64,000 bases of DNA from Pseudomonas chlororaphis (GTDB taxonomy: Bacteria; Pseudomonadota; Gammaproteobacteria; Pseudomonadales; Pseudomonadaceae), in contig CP011020.1 of the NCBI GenBank assembly GCA_001023535.1, positions 4,043,734 to 4,107,733 of the forward strand, read 5' to 3'. The first letter of the stretch is position 1. Each line of letters opens with the position of its first letter. Shown piece by piece: positions 36,671 through 47,105 of this stretch. The notes beneath the pieces were generated by a model, which searched no databases, was not told the DNA's origin, and was given only the letters and a program-made list of their open reading frames with translations. A program made the position numbers and the translations under genes.

Positions 36671-39242
36671 GCTGCAGGCCCAACTGGCCAACCTCGAACA
36701 CGAGAACCGCAAGCTGCGGCGGATCAACGCGGCGCTGATCGAACGCGTGGAGTCCGGGGTGACCCGTGGCAACGACCCGTACGCGGCGTTCCAGCATTCG
36801 GTGGTGCTGGCCGAACAAGTGCGCGAACGCACCGATGCGCTGAACCAGGCCATGGCCGAGCTCAAGGCCGGCAATCACCTGCTGGGCGAGGCGCGGTTGC
36901 GGGCGGAAACCGCCCATCGGCACCTGATCGACGCCATCGAGAGCATCTCCGATGCGTTCGTGCTGTTCGACGCGCAGCAGCGCATCGTCCTGTTCAACAG
37001 CCGCTTCAAGGCTTTCTGGGCCCACAGCCGGGTGCGCATCATCGCCGGGATGCGCCTGTGCGAGGTCAAGCGCCTGATGACCGCCAACGGCCTGTTCAGC
37101 GAGGAGCCGCGGGGGCAGGCCGACGAGCACGTGCTGTACCGCATGCAGAACGGTCGCTGGCTGCAGGTCAGCGAGCGGCCGACCCAGGAAGGTGGGCGGG
37201 TGATGCTGTTCACCGACATCACCGACGTCAAGCTCAGTGAAACCGTGCGTCGCGAGCAAGCCATCGCACAGAAGTCCCACCTGCTGCAACGGGCCGTGGA
37301 CAACCTGTCCCAGGGCGTGGCGATGGTCAATGCCCAGGGTGTGCTGGAGCTGTGGAACCGGCGCTTCCTCGAACTCAGCGGCCTGGCTCCCGTGGCGGCC
37401 CATCGTTCGTTCAGCGAAGTGATTGGCGACTCCGAGCTGCAATTGCTGACCCCGGCCAGCCGCGACAGCAATGGCCGCTCGGTCCACGAATGCGAACAGC
37501 GCCTGTCGGACGGCCGGGTCCTGGAGATCCGCACCCATCCGCTGCCCACTGGTGGCTACGTCAATACGTTCACCGACATCACCGAGCGCTACCAGCATGC
37601 CGAGGCACTGAGCGAAAGCGAGCGCTGGATCCGCTTGATCACCGACCACGTGCCCGCGCTGATCGCCTACCTCAACGCTGACCTGGTCTATGAATTCACC
37701 AACAAAGTCTACGAGCAGTGGTACTGCTGGCCCCGTGGCGTGATGCTCGGCCAGAGCCTGCGCGAGGCCCACAGCGAGCAGCATTACCAGCGCCTTGAAG
37801 CCTACGTGGCCCGCGCGCTGGCGGGCGAAAGCGTGACGTTCGAGTTCGCCGAAACCAACATCAACAACCAGGAGCGCTACATGCTGCGCTCCTACGTGCC
37901 CAACCGCCTGGCCAACGGTGAAGTGGTGGGGATCTTCGTGCTCATCCGCGACATCACCGAACGCCGCCGCACGGCCGAGGCACTGCACCAGGCTTATCAG
38001 AACCTGGAACAGCGGGTCCAGGAACGCACCGCCGAACTGACGTGCCTCAACGACCAGTTGCTGCGTGAAATCGATGAGCGCAGCCGGGTGGAAGTGCGCC
38101 TGCGCGAGGCCAAGCGAGAGGCCGAGCAGGCCAACTTGTCGAAAACCAAGTTCCTCGCTGCGGTCAGCCATGACCTGTTGCAACCGCTCAACGCCGCGCG
38201 GCTGTTCACCAGCGCGTTGCTGGAGCGCCGCGAGCCGGTCGCCAACGCGCACTTGGTGCGCAATGTGAGCAATTCACTGGAAGACGTCGAGAACTTGCTC
38301 GGCACCCTGGTGGACATCTCCAAGCTGGACGCCGGCGTGATCAAGGCCGATGTCGCGCCGTTCGGCCTGAGCGAACTGCTCGACAACCTGGCGGCCGAGT
38401 ATGCCCAGGTGGCCCGCAGCGAGGGGCTGGCGCTGCACTTTGTCGGCTGTTCGGTGTTGGTGCGCAGTGACATGCAGTTGCTGGCGCGGATCCTGCGCAA
38501 CCTGTTGAGCAACGCCATTCGCTACACCCCCAGCGGGCGCATCGTGCTGGGCTGCCGACGGCATCGTGGGCAGGTGTCGATCCAGGTCTGGGACAGCGGC
38601 ATCGGCATCGCCGAAGACCGGCTCGAGGAAATTTTCCAGGAGTTCAAGCGCGGCGATGTGCAGCGGCCCAACCAGGACCGAGGGTTGGGCCTGGGACTGG
38701 CGATCGTCGAGAAAATTGCCGGGATCCTCGGGCATCGGATTCAGGTGCGCTCGTGGCCGGGCAAGGGCTCGATGTTCGCCATCGACGTGCCCCTGAGCGC
38801 CACGGCGCCCAAGCCGTTGCCGTGCCCGGACATGAGCGAGCCGATGCTGGGGCGCCTGCGCGGTGCCCGGGTCTGGGTGCTGGACAACGATGCGGCGATC
38901 TGTGCCGGCATGCGCACCTTGCTGGAAGGCTGGGGCTGCCAGGTGACGACGGCGTTGTCGGAGCAGGACCTGGCGCGCCAGATGGACGACGACCCCGCCG
39001 GCGCCGATCTGCTGATCGCCGACTATCACCTGGACCACGACCAGAACGGCGTCGACGCGGTGGCCCGGATCAACGCCCGGCGCACGGCGCCGATCCCGGC
39101 CATGATGATTACCGCCAATTACAGCAACGAACTCAAGCAGCAGATCCGCGAGCGCGGCCACACCCTGATGCATAAGCCGGTGCGCCCGATGAAGCTGAAG
39201 ATTGCGATGAGCCACCTGTTAGGTGGGGGCCAGAGCCACTAG
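36639..39242 (+). CDS. nahK: NahK/ErcS'-type hybrid histidine kinase with PAS domains and receiver
   Basis: This kinase of about 867 residues has an N-terminal coiled coil, three or so PAS domains (one carries AIESISDAFVLFDAQQRIVLFN), HisKA with VSHDLLQPLNAARL, a HATPase_c domain (NLLSNAIRYTP, GLGLGLAIVEKI) and a C-terminal receiver with LIADYHLDHD. It has no membrane segments, so the signal is cytoplasmic, consistent with control by NosP. An ATG at 36585 is in frame, but its first codons are a shadow of nosP. TTG at 36639, six bases after GGAG, looks better. The gene overlaps the nosP end by 32 bases. A REPIN follows. Confidence 0.85.
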   Translation: MPVIAPPAIAELQAQLANLEHENRKLRRINAALIERVESGVTRGNDPYAAFQHSVVLAEQVRERTDALNQAMAELKAGNHLLGEARLRAETAHRHLIDAIESISDAFVLFDAQQRIVLFNSRFKAFWAHSRVRIIAGMRLCEVKRLMTANGLFSEEPRGQADEHVLYRMQNGRWLQVSERPTQEGGRVMLFTDITDVKLSETVRREQAIAQKSHLLQRAVDNLSQGVAMVNAQGVLELWNRRFLELSGLAPVAAHRSFSEVIGDSELQLLTPASRDSNGRSVHECEQRLSDGRVLEIRTHPLPTGGYVNTFTDITERYQHAEALSESERWIRLITDHVPALIAYLNADLVYEFTNKVYEQWYCWPRGVMLGQSLREAHSEQHYQRLEAYVARALAGESVTFEFAETNINNQERYMLRSYVPNRLANGEVVGIFVLIRDITERRRTAEALHQAYQNLEQRVQERTAELTCLNDQLLREIDERSRVEVRLREAKREAEQANLSKTKFLAAVSHDLLQPLNAARLFTSALLERREPVANAHLVRNVSNSLEDVENLLGTLVDISKLDAGVIKADVAPFGLSELLDNLAAEYAQVARSEGLALHFVGCSVLVRSDMQLLARILRNLLSNAIRYTPSGRIVLGCRRHRGQVSIQVWDSGIGIAEDRLEEIFQEFKRGDVQRPNQDRGLGLGLAIVEKIAGILGHRIQVRSWPGKGSMFAIDVPLSATAPKPLPCPDMSEPMLGRLRGARVWVLDNDAAICAGMRTLLEGWGCQVTTALSEQDLARQMDDDPAGADLLIADYHLDHDQNGVDAVARINARRTAPIPAMMITANYSNELKQQIRERGHTLMHKPVRPMKLKIAMSHLLGGGQSH

Positions 39243-39254
39243 GTAGAACCTCAT

Positions 39255-39373
39255 TGTGGCGAGGGGATTTATCCCCGTTGGGCTGCGAAGCAGCCCCTGG
39301 TTCCATCTTGTGTACCGAGTTGCCGTTTTTAGGGCCGCTTCGCGCCCCAGCGGGGATAAATCCCCTCGCCACA
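39255..39373. repeat. REPIN, GTGGCGAGGGGATTTATCCCC type
   Basis: Inverted pair of a third REP type, TGTGGCGAGGGGATTTATCC, with GCTGCGAAGCAGCCCC centre. It sits between convergent nahK and erbR. Confidence 0.85.
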
Positions 39374-39400
39374 ACCGGCATGTTTAGGGTTCGAACAGCA

Positions 39401-40072
39401 TCAACGCCGCAGATAAGCCCCAAAATCAATATCCCCCGCGCTGAGGATCGCCTGCACTCGGTTGTGCACGTTGAGTTTGCGCAGGATCGCCGAGACGTGG
39501 GCCTTGACCGTGGTTTCGGCGATGTCCAGGGTGTAGGCGATCTGTTTGTTCGACTCGCCCTTGGTCATGCGTTCGAGCACCAGCAGCTGCTTGCGGGTCA
39601 GGGCCTGGAGCAGTTCGGCGGGGAAGGCCGGGGTTTCGTTCAGGCGGCGGCCCGTCGGGCTTTTCTGCGTGCGGATGATGTCTGGCGGCAGGTAGACGTT
39701 GCCGTTGAGGATCTGCTCGATGGCGTCGGTCATTTGCGAGCGCGGCGAGGATTTGGTGATGAACCCCACCGCGCCATAAGTGATGGCTTGCAGCACCACC
39801 TGCTTGTCCTGTTCGGCCGAGACGATCACCACGGGAATGGTGGGGGCCTCGTTGCGCAGGTTGATCAGGCCATTGAGCCCGTGCATGCCGGGCATGTTCA
39901 GGTCCAGCAGGATCAGGTCCAGGTCGTCGTGTTCGATGGTCAATGCCAGGGCACTGTCCAGGTCGGCGGTTTCCATGACCTCGCTGCCGGGAAAACCGTC
40001 GCTGATGACGTTGTGGATGGCTTCGCGAAACAGTGGGTGATCGTCGGCTATCAGAATTTTATACATGGCCAT
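39401..40072 (-). CDS. erbR: LuxR-type response regulator of PQQ-dependent alcohol oxidation
   Basis: This 223-residue protein has a receiver domain (acidic pair in ILIADDH, phospho-Asp in [11 protein letters not shown], Lys in FITKS) and a C-terminal NarL/LuxR helix-turn-helix ([26 protein letters not shown]). It corresponds by position to ErbR/AgmR of P. aeruginosa and PedR1 of P. putida, which activate exa/ped and pqq genes. It is probably co-transcribed with the rhodanese-like gene 48 bases upstream. It is the likely partner of the soluble kinases NahK and ErcS. Confidence 0.87.
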   Translation of the reverse strand: MAMYKILIADDHPLFREAIHNVISDGFPGSEVMETADLDSALALTIEHDDLDLILLDLNMPGMHGLNGLINLRNEAPTIPVVIVSAEQDKQVVLQAITYGAVGFITKSSPRSQMTDAIEQILNGNVYLPPDIIRTQKSPTGRRLNETPAFPAELLQALTRKQLLVLERMTKGESNKQIAYTLDIAETTVKAHVSAILRKLNVHNRVQAILSAGDIDFGAYLRR

Positions 40073-40119
40073 TCACCTCGTTATTGTGTTGTGGCTGGAG
40101 CAGGTGCACGCATTCAGGA

Positions 40120-40653
40120 TCAGGGAAAAGGTTGGGGGCGGGCCGCTTGCAGGGGCAGGTTGGCTGCCTCCCAGGCATCGAGGCCATCGCGATACCAGTA
40201 CAGATGCTTATAGCCCATGGCGGCGGCGCGTTTTACCGCGTTCCAGCTCAACCAGCAATCGGAGCGGCAATAAAAGACCAGTGGTTGCTCCAGGCGTCCG
40301 GCGGTGGCGTCGCGCAGGTGGCGGCTGAAGTAGTCCTGCCAGGCCGGCTCCAGTTCACCGTCGCCAGTATTGGCCAGCCACAGGCTGCCGGGCAGGTTGG
40401 CGTGAGGTTCATTGTCGATGAAGCGTCCCTGGAGCCAGGGCCGCCGGTAGACGTCCACCAGCACCGGCGGCGGATCCTGTTCGAGCAGGTGCTGCAGGGC
40501 GGGGGTGTCGAGGGTTTGGGCGCCGTCGACGGTGCTCGGCGTCGGGCTGCGGTACTGGGCAATGCGGTAGCCCTGCGGGGAAAACAGCAGCGTGTCGGCC
40601 TGCGCGGCATTCAGCGCCAGGCCCAGCAAGACCATGGCCAGCAAACGGGGCAT
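40120..40653 (-). CDS. PQQ-catabolism-associated rhodanese-like CXXCW-motif protein
   Basis: This 177-residue exported protein (signal peptide to about AAQA, residue 19) has a rhodanese-like fold. Its active-site-like loop FYCRSDCWLSWNAVKRA is the signature of the family found only beside PQQ-dependent alcohol dehydrogenase systems (TIGR03865). The exact role is unknown. Thiol or sulfur chemistry in the periplasm is plausible from the paired cysteines. It is the first gene of an operon with erbR. Confidence 0.85.
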   Translation of the reverse strand: MPRLLAMVLLGLALNAAQADTLLFSPQGYRIAQYRSPTPSTVDGAQTLDTPALQHLLEQDPPPVLVDVYRRPWLQGRFIDNEPHANLPGSLWLANTGDGELEPAWQDYFSRHLRDATAGRLEQPLVFYCRSDCWLSWNAVKRAAAMGYKHLYWYRDGLDAWEAANLPLQAARPQPFP

Positions 40654-40733
40654 AGGATTTATCCTTTTTGTTATGCGCCCATTACATGCCAGGGTCGAGG
40701 TCTTGTGAATGCGACCATAGACAGGAAAACCAG

Positions 40734-40751
40734 TACTAAAGTCGTAATTCG
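40734..40751. promoter_or_regulatory. PQQ-island box before the rhodanese-like gene
   Basis: TACTAAAGTCGTAATTCG, on the plus strand, about 81 bases upstream of the minus-strand start. It is a looser match to TACCAAAGTAGCATTCG. Confidence 0.4.
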
Positions 40752-40773
40752 GGATTTGTAACTTTCCATTTAA

Positions 40774-40868
40774 CCCTGTGGGAGCGAGCTTGCTCGCGAT
40801 GGCGGTTTGTCAGTCATCTCTAATGTTGACTGAACTACCGCTATCGCGAGCAAGCTCGCTCCCACAGG
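40774..40868. repeat. REPIN, GTGGGAGCGAGC type
   Basis: CTGTGGGAGCGAGCTTGCTC and its inverted copy enclose a spacer with TTGACTGAACTACCGC. It separates the ABC operon end from the rhodanese-like gene. Confidence 0.85.
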
Positions 40869-40899
40869 AGTCCACCCACAAGGGATTGGCGTGAGCCGA

Positions 40900-41687
40900 T
40901 CAACCCACCTTGCGCAGCGCCGCATGCTGGGGGTTGAACGTCCACACCGCCAGCAGGGCGAACACCAGCGTCAGGCCGGCGCACACCCCCAGCGCCAGCG
41001 GATTGAATTGCTCGTACAACGCGAAGCGCACCAGCTCCACCCCATGGGTGAACGGGTTCAGCGCACAAAGCCAGTACAACCAGGGGCTGGCCTCGAGCAT
41101 TTTCCACAGTGGGTACAACGCCGAGGACAGGAAGAACATCGGGAAGATCACGAAATTCATCACCCCGGCAAAGTTCTCCAGTTGCCGGATCGCATTGGAC
41201 AGCAGCAGGCCCAGGGCACTGAGCATCAGCGCCACCAGCAACAGCGCCGGCAATGCCAGCAGCAGGCCCATGACCGGCGGCTGGATGCCGTACAACCAGG
41301 CAATGGCGAGAAAGGCATAGACCTGCAGCAGCGAGATCAGCGACGTCGCCACAAGCTTGCTCGCCAGCAGGAAAGCCCGGGGCAGGGGGCTGGTCAGCAG
41401 CACGCGCATGCTGCCCATTTCCCGGTCGTAGACCATCGACAAGGAACCTTGCATGCCATTGAACAACAGGATCATGCAGGCCAGCCCGGGCACGATGTAC
41501 ACCTCGTAGGGGATGTAGGTGTCGTAGGGGGCGATGATCGCGATGCCCAGGGCCGCGCGAAAGCCGGCGGCGAACACCAGCAGCCACAGCAACGGGCGCA
41601 CCAGGGCACTGAGCAGGCGGGTGCGTTGCAGCACGAAGCGCAACCATTCGCGCATGACGATGCCGCTGAAACATTGCCAATAGGCGT

Positions 41688-41691
<4 letters not shown>
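40900..41691 (-). CDS. ABC-2 type permease of the PQQ-associated transporter
   Basis: This 263-residue membrane protein has about six helices and the ABC2_membrane pattern. It includes the YDREMGSMRVLLTSPLPR loop typical of export-type permeases. It follows the ATPase with a four-base overlap. Genes for such an exporter accompany PQQ alcohol dehydrogenases in many Pseudomonas. The cargo is unknown. Confidence 0.87.
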
Positions 41692-42415
<724 letters not shown>

Positions 42416-42419
<4 letters not shown>

Positions 42420-43405
42420 GGCGTCACCACCACGCCCCAGGGGTAGCGCCCGACTTTCACCGACTTGAGCACCTTGCGGCTCTCGACGTCGATCACCGAG
42501 ACATCGCCGCTCACGCCATTGGTTGCCAGCAATTGGCGTTGGTCCGGGGTGAACGCCAGTTGCCAGACCCGCCGGCCCACCAGCAGGTAATCGAGCACTT
42601 CGAAGGTCTTCGCGTCGATTACCGCCACATGATTGGCCGGGCCGAGGGCGACGAACGCGTACTTGCCGTCGGCGCTGAGCTTGATGCCCACCGGCTGGAC
42701 CTTGTCCGGGTGCACGCCCTTGATCTGGAACGTCAGGGTCTTGAGCACCTGACGTGTGGCAACGTCGAGTATCGTCAGGGTGCCGCCGATTTCCGCCGAG
42801 GCCCACAGCTGGGTGCCGTCGCGACTGAATTCGACGAAGCGCGGCCGCTGGTCCACCAGGGTGCTGTCGGCCAGGGTCTGGGTGCTGGTGTCGATCCAAT
42901 GCAGCATGTTGGTGGTTTCACTGGTGTTGACCGCCCACTTGCCGTCGGGGCTGACGGCCATGCCTTCGGGCTCGACCCCGACGCCAACCTGGCCCAGCAC
43001 TTGGGAGGTCTGGGTGTCGATCACCGTCACCAGCGCGTCGTCCTCGTTGGAGACGTAGAGCCAGCGGTCGTTGGGGTGCAGGGCGAATTGCTCGGGGTCC
43101 TTGCCGGAGGGCAGTTCCTTGATGATCTTGCGGGTGGCCACGTCCATCACCTGGACCCGGTCCGAATCGCTGGCGCAGATGTACAGCAGCCGATTGTCGT
43201 GGGACAGCAGCAGGCCGCGGGGGCGCTGGCCCACCGGCAGGGTCTCGATGACCTCCAGGCTCTGCATGTCGATCAGGCTCAGGCTGTTGTCTTTTTCGTT
43301 GGAGACCCAGGCGATGCTGGCTGCGGCCGGGCCGGCGGCGAGCAACACAGCGCCGAGGGCGAGAACCTGGCAGAGCAGGGTCGGTTGGAACAGCGGGCGG
43401 CGCAT
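42416..43405 (-). CDS. PQQ-catabolism-associated beta-propeller (YVTN-repeat) protein
   Basis: This 329-residue exported protein has a signal peptide ending near AAGPAAA. About seven propeller repeats of the YVTN/40-residue type follow (for example SLEVIETLPVGQRPRGLLLSHD). It belongs to TIGR03866, found with quinoprotein systems. It may act as a periplasmic scaffold. No catalytic residues are evident. It is in operon with the ABC genes, with a 27-base gap from the upstream binding protein. Confidence 0.87.
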
Positions 43406-43432
43406 GGCGGTTTTCCTTATTGTTGTGTGCGA

Positions 43433-44617
43433 TCAGGGGTAGCGACAGCTCACTTCGGGCTGGTCGTAGCCCAGGCTGTCCATTTCATTGGTGGGGTGCA
43501 GGAAGCCCTCTTGGGGCGAAGTGCTGACCAGCGCTCGCGGCTGGACCAGGGGAATCGGTTGGCGCAGTTGGCCGTTCCAGGGGCGGTAGCTGAGTTTGCG
43601 GCCCTTGAAACCGTCCAGGGGCAATTGGTCGCCCAGGGCCAGTTGGCGGATGGCGAAGGGGTCGTCCTGGCGCAGTTTGCTCACGGCGCTGGCGATGCTG
43701 CGCACGGCGATCCAGGCCGCGAAGTCGCGGTCGTTCATCCAGCGGCCGGCCAGGTTCTCGAAGCGTTTTTGCAACTGGGCGGCGCCGTAGGTTTCCACGG
43801 TCTTGTGCCAGCCGGTGGGGGTCAACCCCTGCGTGCCGGCGACCGGGCGCGGGTACCAGGTCTGGTAGGGCAGGTATTCGCCAAAATCGCCGCGCTCATC
43901 GGCTACCAGCACCACGTCGTACTCGGCGGCCTGGGTAAACAGCGGCATGTCGGCCTGGGCGCTGCGGCGTTGGTCGTTGTCGAACTGCCAGGCCTTTTCG
44001 GCGACGATTTTCATTCCGAAGCGCTTCATCGCCCGGCGCAGGGCCGCGGCGTAGGCCTGGTCGTCGGCGGTCTGGCCGACGATCAACAGCGCCCGCTGCC
44101 ATTTGCGCACCACGCTGAACTGCACCAGCGCATCGGCGAGCATGGCCCGGTCGGGCAGGCTATGCAGCACGTTGCCCAGGCAGTCGGTGGTGCGCAGGCT
44201 GTCGTCGGGGCTGCCGGCGTTGAAGATCAGGCTGTCGGGCAGGGCGGCGCTGAGCTGGCGCAGGCTTGCCGCCGGGGCATTCACCACGAACAGCCGCAAG
44301 CCCTGTTCATGCTGGGCGCGGGCCGCCTGCAGCAGGGCTTCGGGGGTGTCGACCTGGGCGCTTTCCAGGCGGTAGTCCTGCTTCAGGAAACGCCCGGTGC
44401 TGTTGCTGTCGATCACCGCCAGTTCGGCGCCGCGCAGCCCCGCGTCGGTGGGTTCGGCGATCACGTTGGACAGCAATGGCCCTGGGTCGGGGCGATAGCC
44501 CAGGTAACCGATGCGTACTTGCAAGGGCGTGTTCTCAGCAGCCTGGACGACGCCCGGCAGCCAGCCACTGGCCGTTGCCAGCAAGGGAATCAAGGCGTAA
44601 CTGACGAGCCGGCGCAT
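43433..44617 (-). CDS. PQQ-associated ABC transporter periplasmic binding protein
   Basis: This 394-residue protein has a signal peptide (MRRLVSYALIPLLATASGW to about VVQAA) and a type I periplasmic-binding fold like branched-chain amino acid receptors (TIGR03863 family). It leads the operon of beta-propeller, ATPase and permease. The ATG at 44617 has GGAGGTGGT directly ahead. The frame upstream to 44752 is not needed. It is unusual for an export-type permease to have such a partner, so the transport direction is uncertain. Confidence 0.87.
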   Translation of the reverse strand: MRRLVSYALIPLLATASGWLPGVVQAAENTPLQVRIGYLGYRPDPGPLLSNVIAEPTDAGLRGAELAVIDSNSTGRFLKQDYRLESAQVDTPEALLQAARAQHEQGLRLFVVNAPAASLRQLSAALPDSLIFNAGSPDDSLRTTDCLGNVLHSLPDRAMLADALVQFSVVRKWQRALLIVGQTADDQAYAAALRRAMKRFGMKIVAEKAWQFDNDQRRSAQADMPLFTQAAEYDVVLVADERGDFGEYLPYQTWYPRPVAGTQGLTPTGWHKTVETYGAAQLQKRFENLAGRWMNDRDFAAWIAVRSIASAVSKLRQDDPFAIRQLALGDQLPLDGFKGRKLSYRPWNGQLRQPIPLVQPRALVSTSPQEGFLHPTNEMDSLGYDQPEVSCRYP

Positions 44618-44695
44618 ACCACCTCCATTGCAGGTAGCGCCAGCATAGGAAGCCGTTGGGCCTGGGGAAATATGCAGAAAGTACCGCCGGGCCAG

Positions 44696-44712
44696 TACCA
44701 AGGTAGTAAACC
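44696..44712. promoter_or_regulatory. PQQ-island box before the ABC binding-protein operon
   Basis: TACCAAGGTAGTAAACC contains the perfect dyad TACCAAGGTA and lies 79 bases upstream of the minus-strand start. It could also serve the divergent pedS2. Confidence 0.5.
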
Positions 44713-44876
44713 AACGCCGAGCAGGGGGTTTTAGGATGCAGGCATGGGGCATTCATCAGGGAGCGCACAGATTGTGCGAATGTTCAAAGCGCTGCTCTTG
44801 CCGCTGTTGCTGATCCTGAGCCTGGTTGGAGTGGATCGGTTTTCTGCCAGGCACAAAACATTCAAACACCCGCAAT

Positions 44877-44970
44877 CCCCTGTGGGAGCGGGCTTGCTCG
44901 CGAAGGCGGCAGTCCTGTCGATGCCGATGCAAGCAGACCCATCGCTTTCGCGAGCAAGCCCGCTCCCACA
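44877..44970. repeat. REPIN, GTGGGAGCGGGC type
   Basis: CCCTGTGGGAGCGGGCTTGC and its inverted copy TTTCGCGAGCAAGCCCGC flank a 40-base spacer. Confidence 0.85.
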
Positions 44971-45027
44971 AAGGAACTGTGGCGTGCATGAAGGTTGTGC
45001 GTCAGTTCCGACAACAGGCCGCTAACC

Positions 45028-46284
45028 ATGTCAGCCCTCTGGCGAATCAATCTCTGGGTCACGGTGTTCTTCGCCCTGGTGACCCTGGCCTGCGCCACGC
45101 TGCTGTTGCACCAGGCCGTCGCCGATGTGCAGCGCGAACTGCAATCGGCCGGGTCGGTGGTGCATTACCTGCGCGAAACCGCCGAACGCGACCCGGCCAG
45201 CCTGCAACCGCGACTCACCGGTAGCCTGCGCCACGTCCGCGTCCGTTGGTTGGCGCCGGGGGAACAGTTTCCGGCCGACCCCGACGCCGGGCTCAAGGAC
45301 TGGCTCGGCCAGCGATTGCTGGAGGATGGGCCCGCCCCTCAAGTGGTGGACCTGCGGGACGGTCGACGGGCCTGGATTGCGGTCGATCCTCGGGACGAAA
45401 TCGATGAGATCCTCGACTCGCTGGTGCAACTGCTGGGCGTCTGCGCCCTGGCTCTGTTGGTCAGCCTGTTGGTGATTCGCTGGGCGGTGCGCCAGGGCAT
45501 GCGCCTGCTGGATGAGTTGCTCGATGCGCTGCGTCAGGTGTCCGCCGGGAACCTGCACGTGCGCCTGCCGGCCGAAGGCGTGCCTGAAGCCCAGCAACTG
45601 GCCGGGCATTTCAATCGGATGACCGCCGCGCTGGCCCAGGCCCAGGCCGACAATGCCCGGCTTACCCAGGCCCTGTTGGCCGTGCAGGAGCAGGAGCGCA
45701 CCCAGCTGGCCCAGACCCTGCACGATGACCTGGGCCAGTATGTGGCGGGCATTCGCGCTCGGGCCTGCCTGCTGCGCCTGGTGCTGGACCAGCCACCAGT
45801 GCTGGAGCAGACGGTCGGTCAGTTGGAGGAACACTGCGAGCATTTGCAGCAGGGGTTCCGCGCGCTGGTGCATGACCTGTACCCGGTGGTCTTGCAGCAC
45901 TTGTCGTTGCACGAAGCCGTCGGCTTGCTCGCCGGGCAATGGCAGAAGAACCAGGGCATCGCTTGCCAGGTGCACATCGATCAAGCGCTGCCGGCGTTGC
46001 CGGGGGCGGACAAGACTCATCTGTATCGCTTGTTGCAGGAAGCGTTGACCAACGTGGCCCGGCACGCAGGCGCCACGCGGGTGCGGATCCGCCTGCAACA
46101 CCGGGCCGGGCGCCTGCGCCTGCTGGTGCGTGACAACGGCCGCGGTGCGAAGCAGCCGCCGCGCGCTGGCGTGGGCCTGCATTCGATGATGGAGCGGGCC
46201 CGCAGCCTCGGCGGTGAGTTGCGCATTATCAGCCAGCCCGGCGACGGTTGGGCGCTGGCCTTGAACATGCCTCTGGAGGGCTGA
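45028..46284 (+). CDS. pedS2: Membrane sensor histidine kinase, PedS2-like
   Basis: This kinase of about 418 residues has two membrane helices (residues about 8-30 and 138-160) around a periplasmic sensor of roughly 105 residues. A HAMP domain, HisKA_3 phosphoacceptor (QTLHDDLGQYVAG) and HATPase (LLQEALTNVARHAGA) follow. In P. putida the kinase at this position, PedS2, responds to lanthanides and switches expression between PedE and PedH. Synteny suggests the same here. The ATG at 45028 gives a clean first helix, whereas an upstream TTG at 44995 would add eleven polar residues. Confidence 0.82.
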   Translation: MSALWRINLWVTVFFALVTLACATLLLHQAVADVQRELQSAGSVVHYLRETAERDPASLQPRLTGSLRHVRVRWLAPGEQFPADPDAGLKDWLGQRLLEDGPAPQVVDLRDGRRAWIAVDPRDEIDEILDSLVQLLGVCALALLVSLLVIRWAVRQGMRLLDELLDALRQVSAGNLHVRLPAEGVPEAQQLAGHFNRMTAALAQAQADNARLTQALLAVQEQERTQLAQTLHDDLGQYVAGIRARACLLRLVLDQPPVLEQTVGQLEEHCEHLQQGFRALVHDLYPVVLQHLSLHEAVGLLAGQWQKNQGIACQVHIDQALPALPGADKTHLYRLLQEALTNVARHAGATRVRIRLQHRAGRLRLLVRDNGRGAKQPPRAGVGLHSMMERARSLGGELRIISQPGDGWALALNMPLEG

Positions 46285-46922
46285 TGAACATTTTGCTGGT
46301 GGATGATCATGCGGTGGTTCGGCAGGGCTATGCCAGCCTGTTGCGGGCACTGATGCCGGACTTGCAGGTGCGGGAGGCGGCCACCGGGGAGGAGGCGCTG
46401 AACCTGGTCCAGGAACAACTGCCTCACCTGGTGATCATGGACTTTGGCCTGCCGGGCATCAGCGGGCTGGAAACCACCCGGCGCCTGCGCCAGCGCCTGC
46501 CGCAACTGCGGGTGTTGTTTTTCAGCATGCACGACGAACTGCCGTTGGTGCGCCAGGCCCTGGACGCCGGCGCGGCGGGCTACCTGACCAAGAATTCGGC
46601 GCCCCAGGTGCTGGTGGAAGCGGTGCGCCGGGTGCTGGCCGGGCATGCCTACATCGAACAGTCCCTGGCGACGCAGCTGGCCTGCGCCAGCTCCCGGCAC
46701 GCCGTCGACCCGCGCCTGCAATGCATGACCCAGCGCGAGTTGGAAATCTTCGTCATGCTCGCCAAGGGCACCCCGGCGCGCACGATTGCCGAGCAGTTGT
46801 GCATCAGCGCCAAGACCGTCTCCAACCACCTGACGCTGCTCAAGAGCAAGCTGCAGGTCAGCTCTCACGCCGAGTTGGTGCACCTGGGGATCGACCTGGG
46901 GGTGGTGCGGGTGGCGGGGTGA
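46284..46922 (+). CDS. pedR2: LuxR-type response regulator, PedR2-like
   Basis: This 212-residue protein has a receiver domain (LLVDDH, phospho-Asp in VIMDFGLPG, Lys in YLTKN) and a NarL-type helix-turn-helix (LAKGTPARTIAEQLCISAKTVSNHL). Its start codon overlaps the kinase stop (TGATG), so the two form a coupled pair. By synteny with P. putida it should relay the lanthanide signal to pedE and pedH. The likely targets nearby are the CGGGAA palindromes before those genes. Confidence 0.85.
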   Translation: MNILLVDDHAVVRQGYASLLRALMPDLQVREAATGEEALNLVQEQLPHLVIMDFGLPGISGLETTRRLRQRLPQLRVLFFSMHDELPLVRQALDAGAAGYLTKNSAPQVLVEAVRRVLAGHAYIEQSLATQLACASSRHAVDPRLQCMTQRELEIFVMLAKGTPARTIAEQLCISAKTVSNHLTLLKSKLQVSSHAELVHLGIDLGVVRVAG

Positions 46923-46948
46923 CAGCCGACCTCCCTGGAATCAATCAT

Positions 46949-47082
46949 TGTGGCGAGGGGATTTATCCCCGTTGGGCTGCGAAGCAGCCCCGATAAAACA
47001 ATCACTCGAATGTTCCTGATACACCGAGTGTCAGATTTTAGGGCTGCTGCGCACCCCAGCGGGGATAAATCCCCTCGCCACA
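46949..47082. repeat. REPIN, GTGGCGAGGGGATTTATCCCC type
   Basis: Second copy in this window of the GGGGATTTATCCCC-type REPIN. It lies between convergent pedR2 and the pentapeptide gene. Confidence 0.85.
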
Positions 47083-47105
47083 GTGAATGCAGTGTTTGCA
47101 ATATT

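Larger units (their letters stand above)
44618..45027. other. Intergenic region between the divergent ABC operon and pedS2
   Basis: This 410-base gap holds the PQQ-island box (44696-44712), a REPIN (44877-44970) and a short open frame starting ATG at 44780 with a hydrophobic first 20 residues (MFKALLLPLLLILSLVGV). That frame then runs into the REPIN and is probably a remnant or chance frame. Confidence 0.5.

Noticed and set aside
44744..45025. A 93-codon frame with hydrophobic N-terminus before pedS2
   Set aside because: Most of its length is REPIN sequence and it has no convincing ribosome site. It was kept only as a note on the intergenic region.
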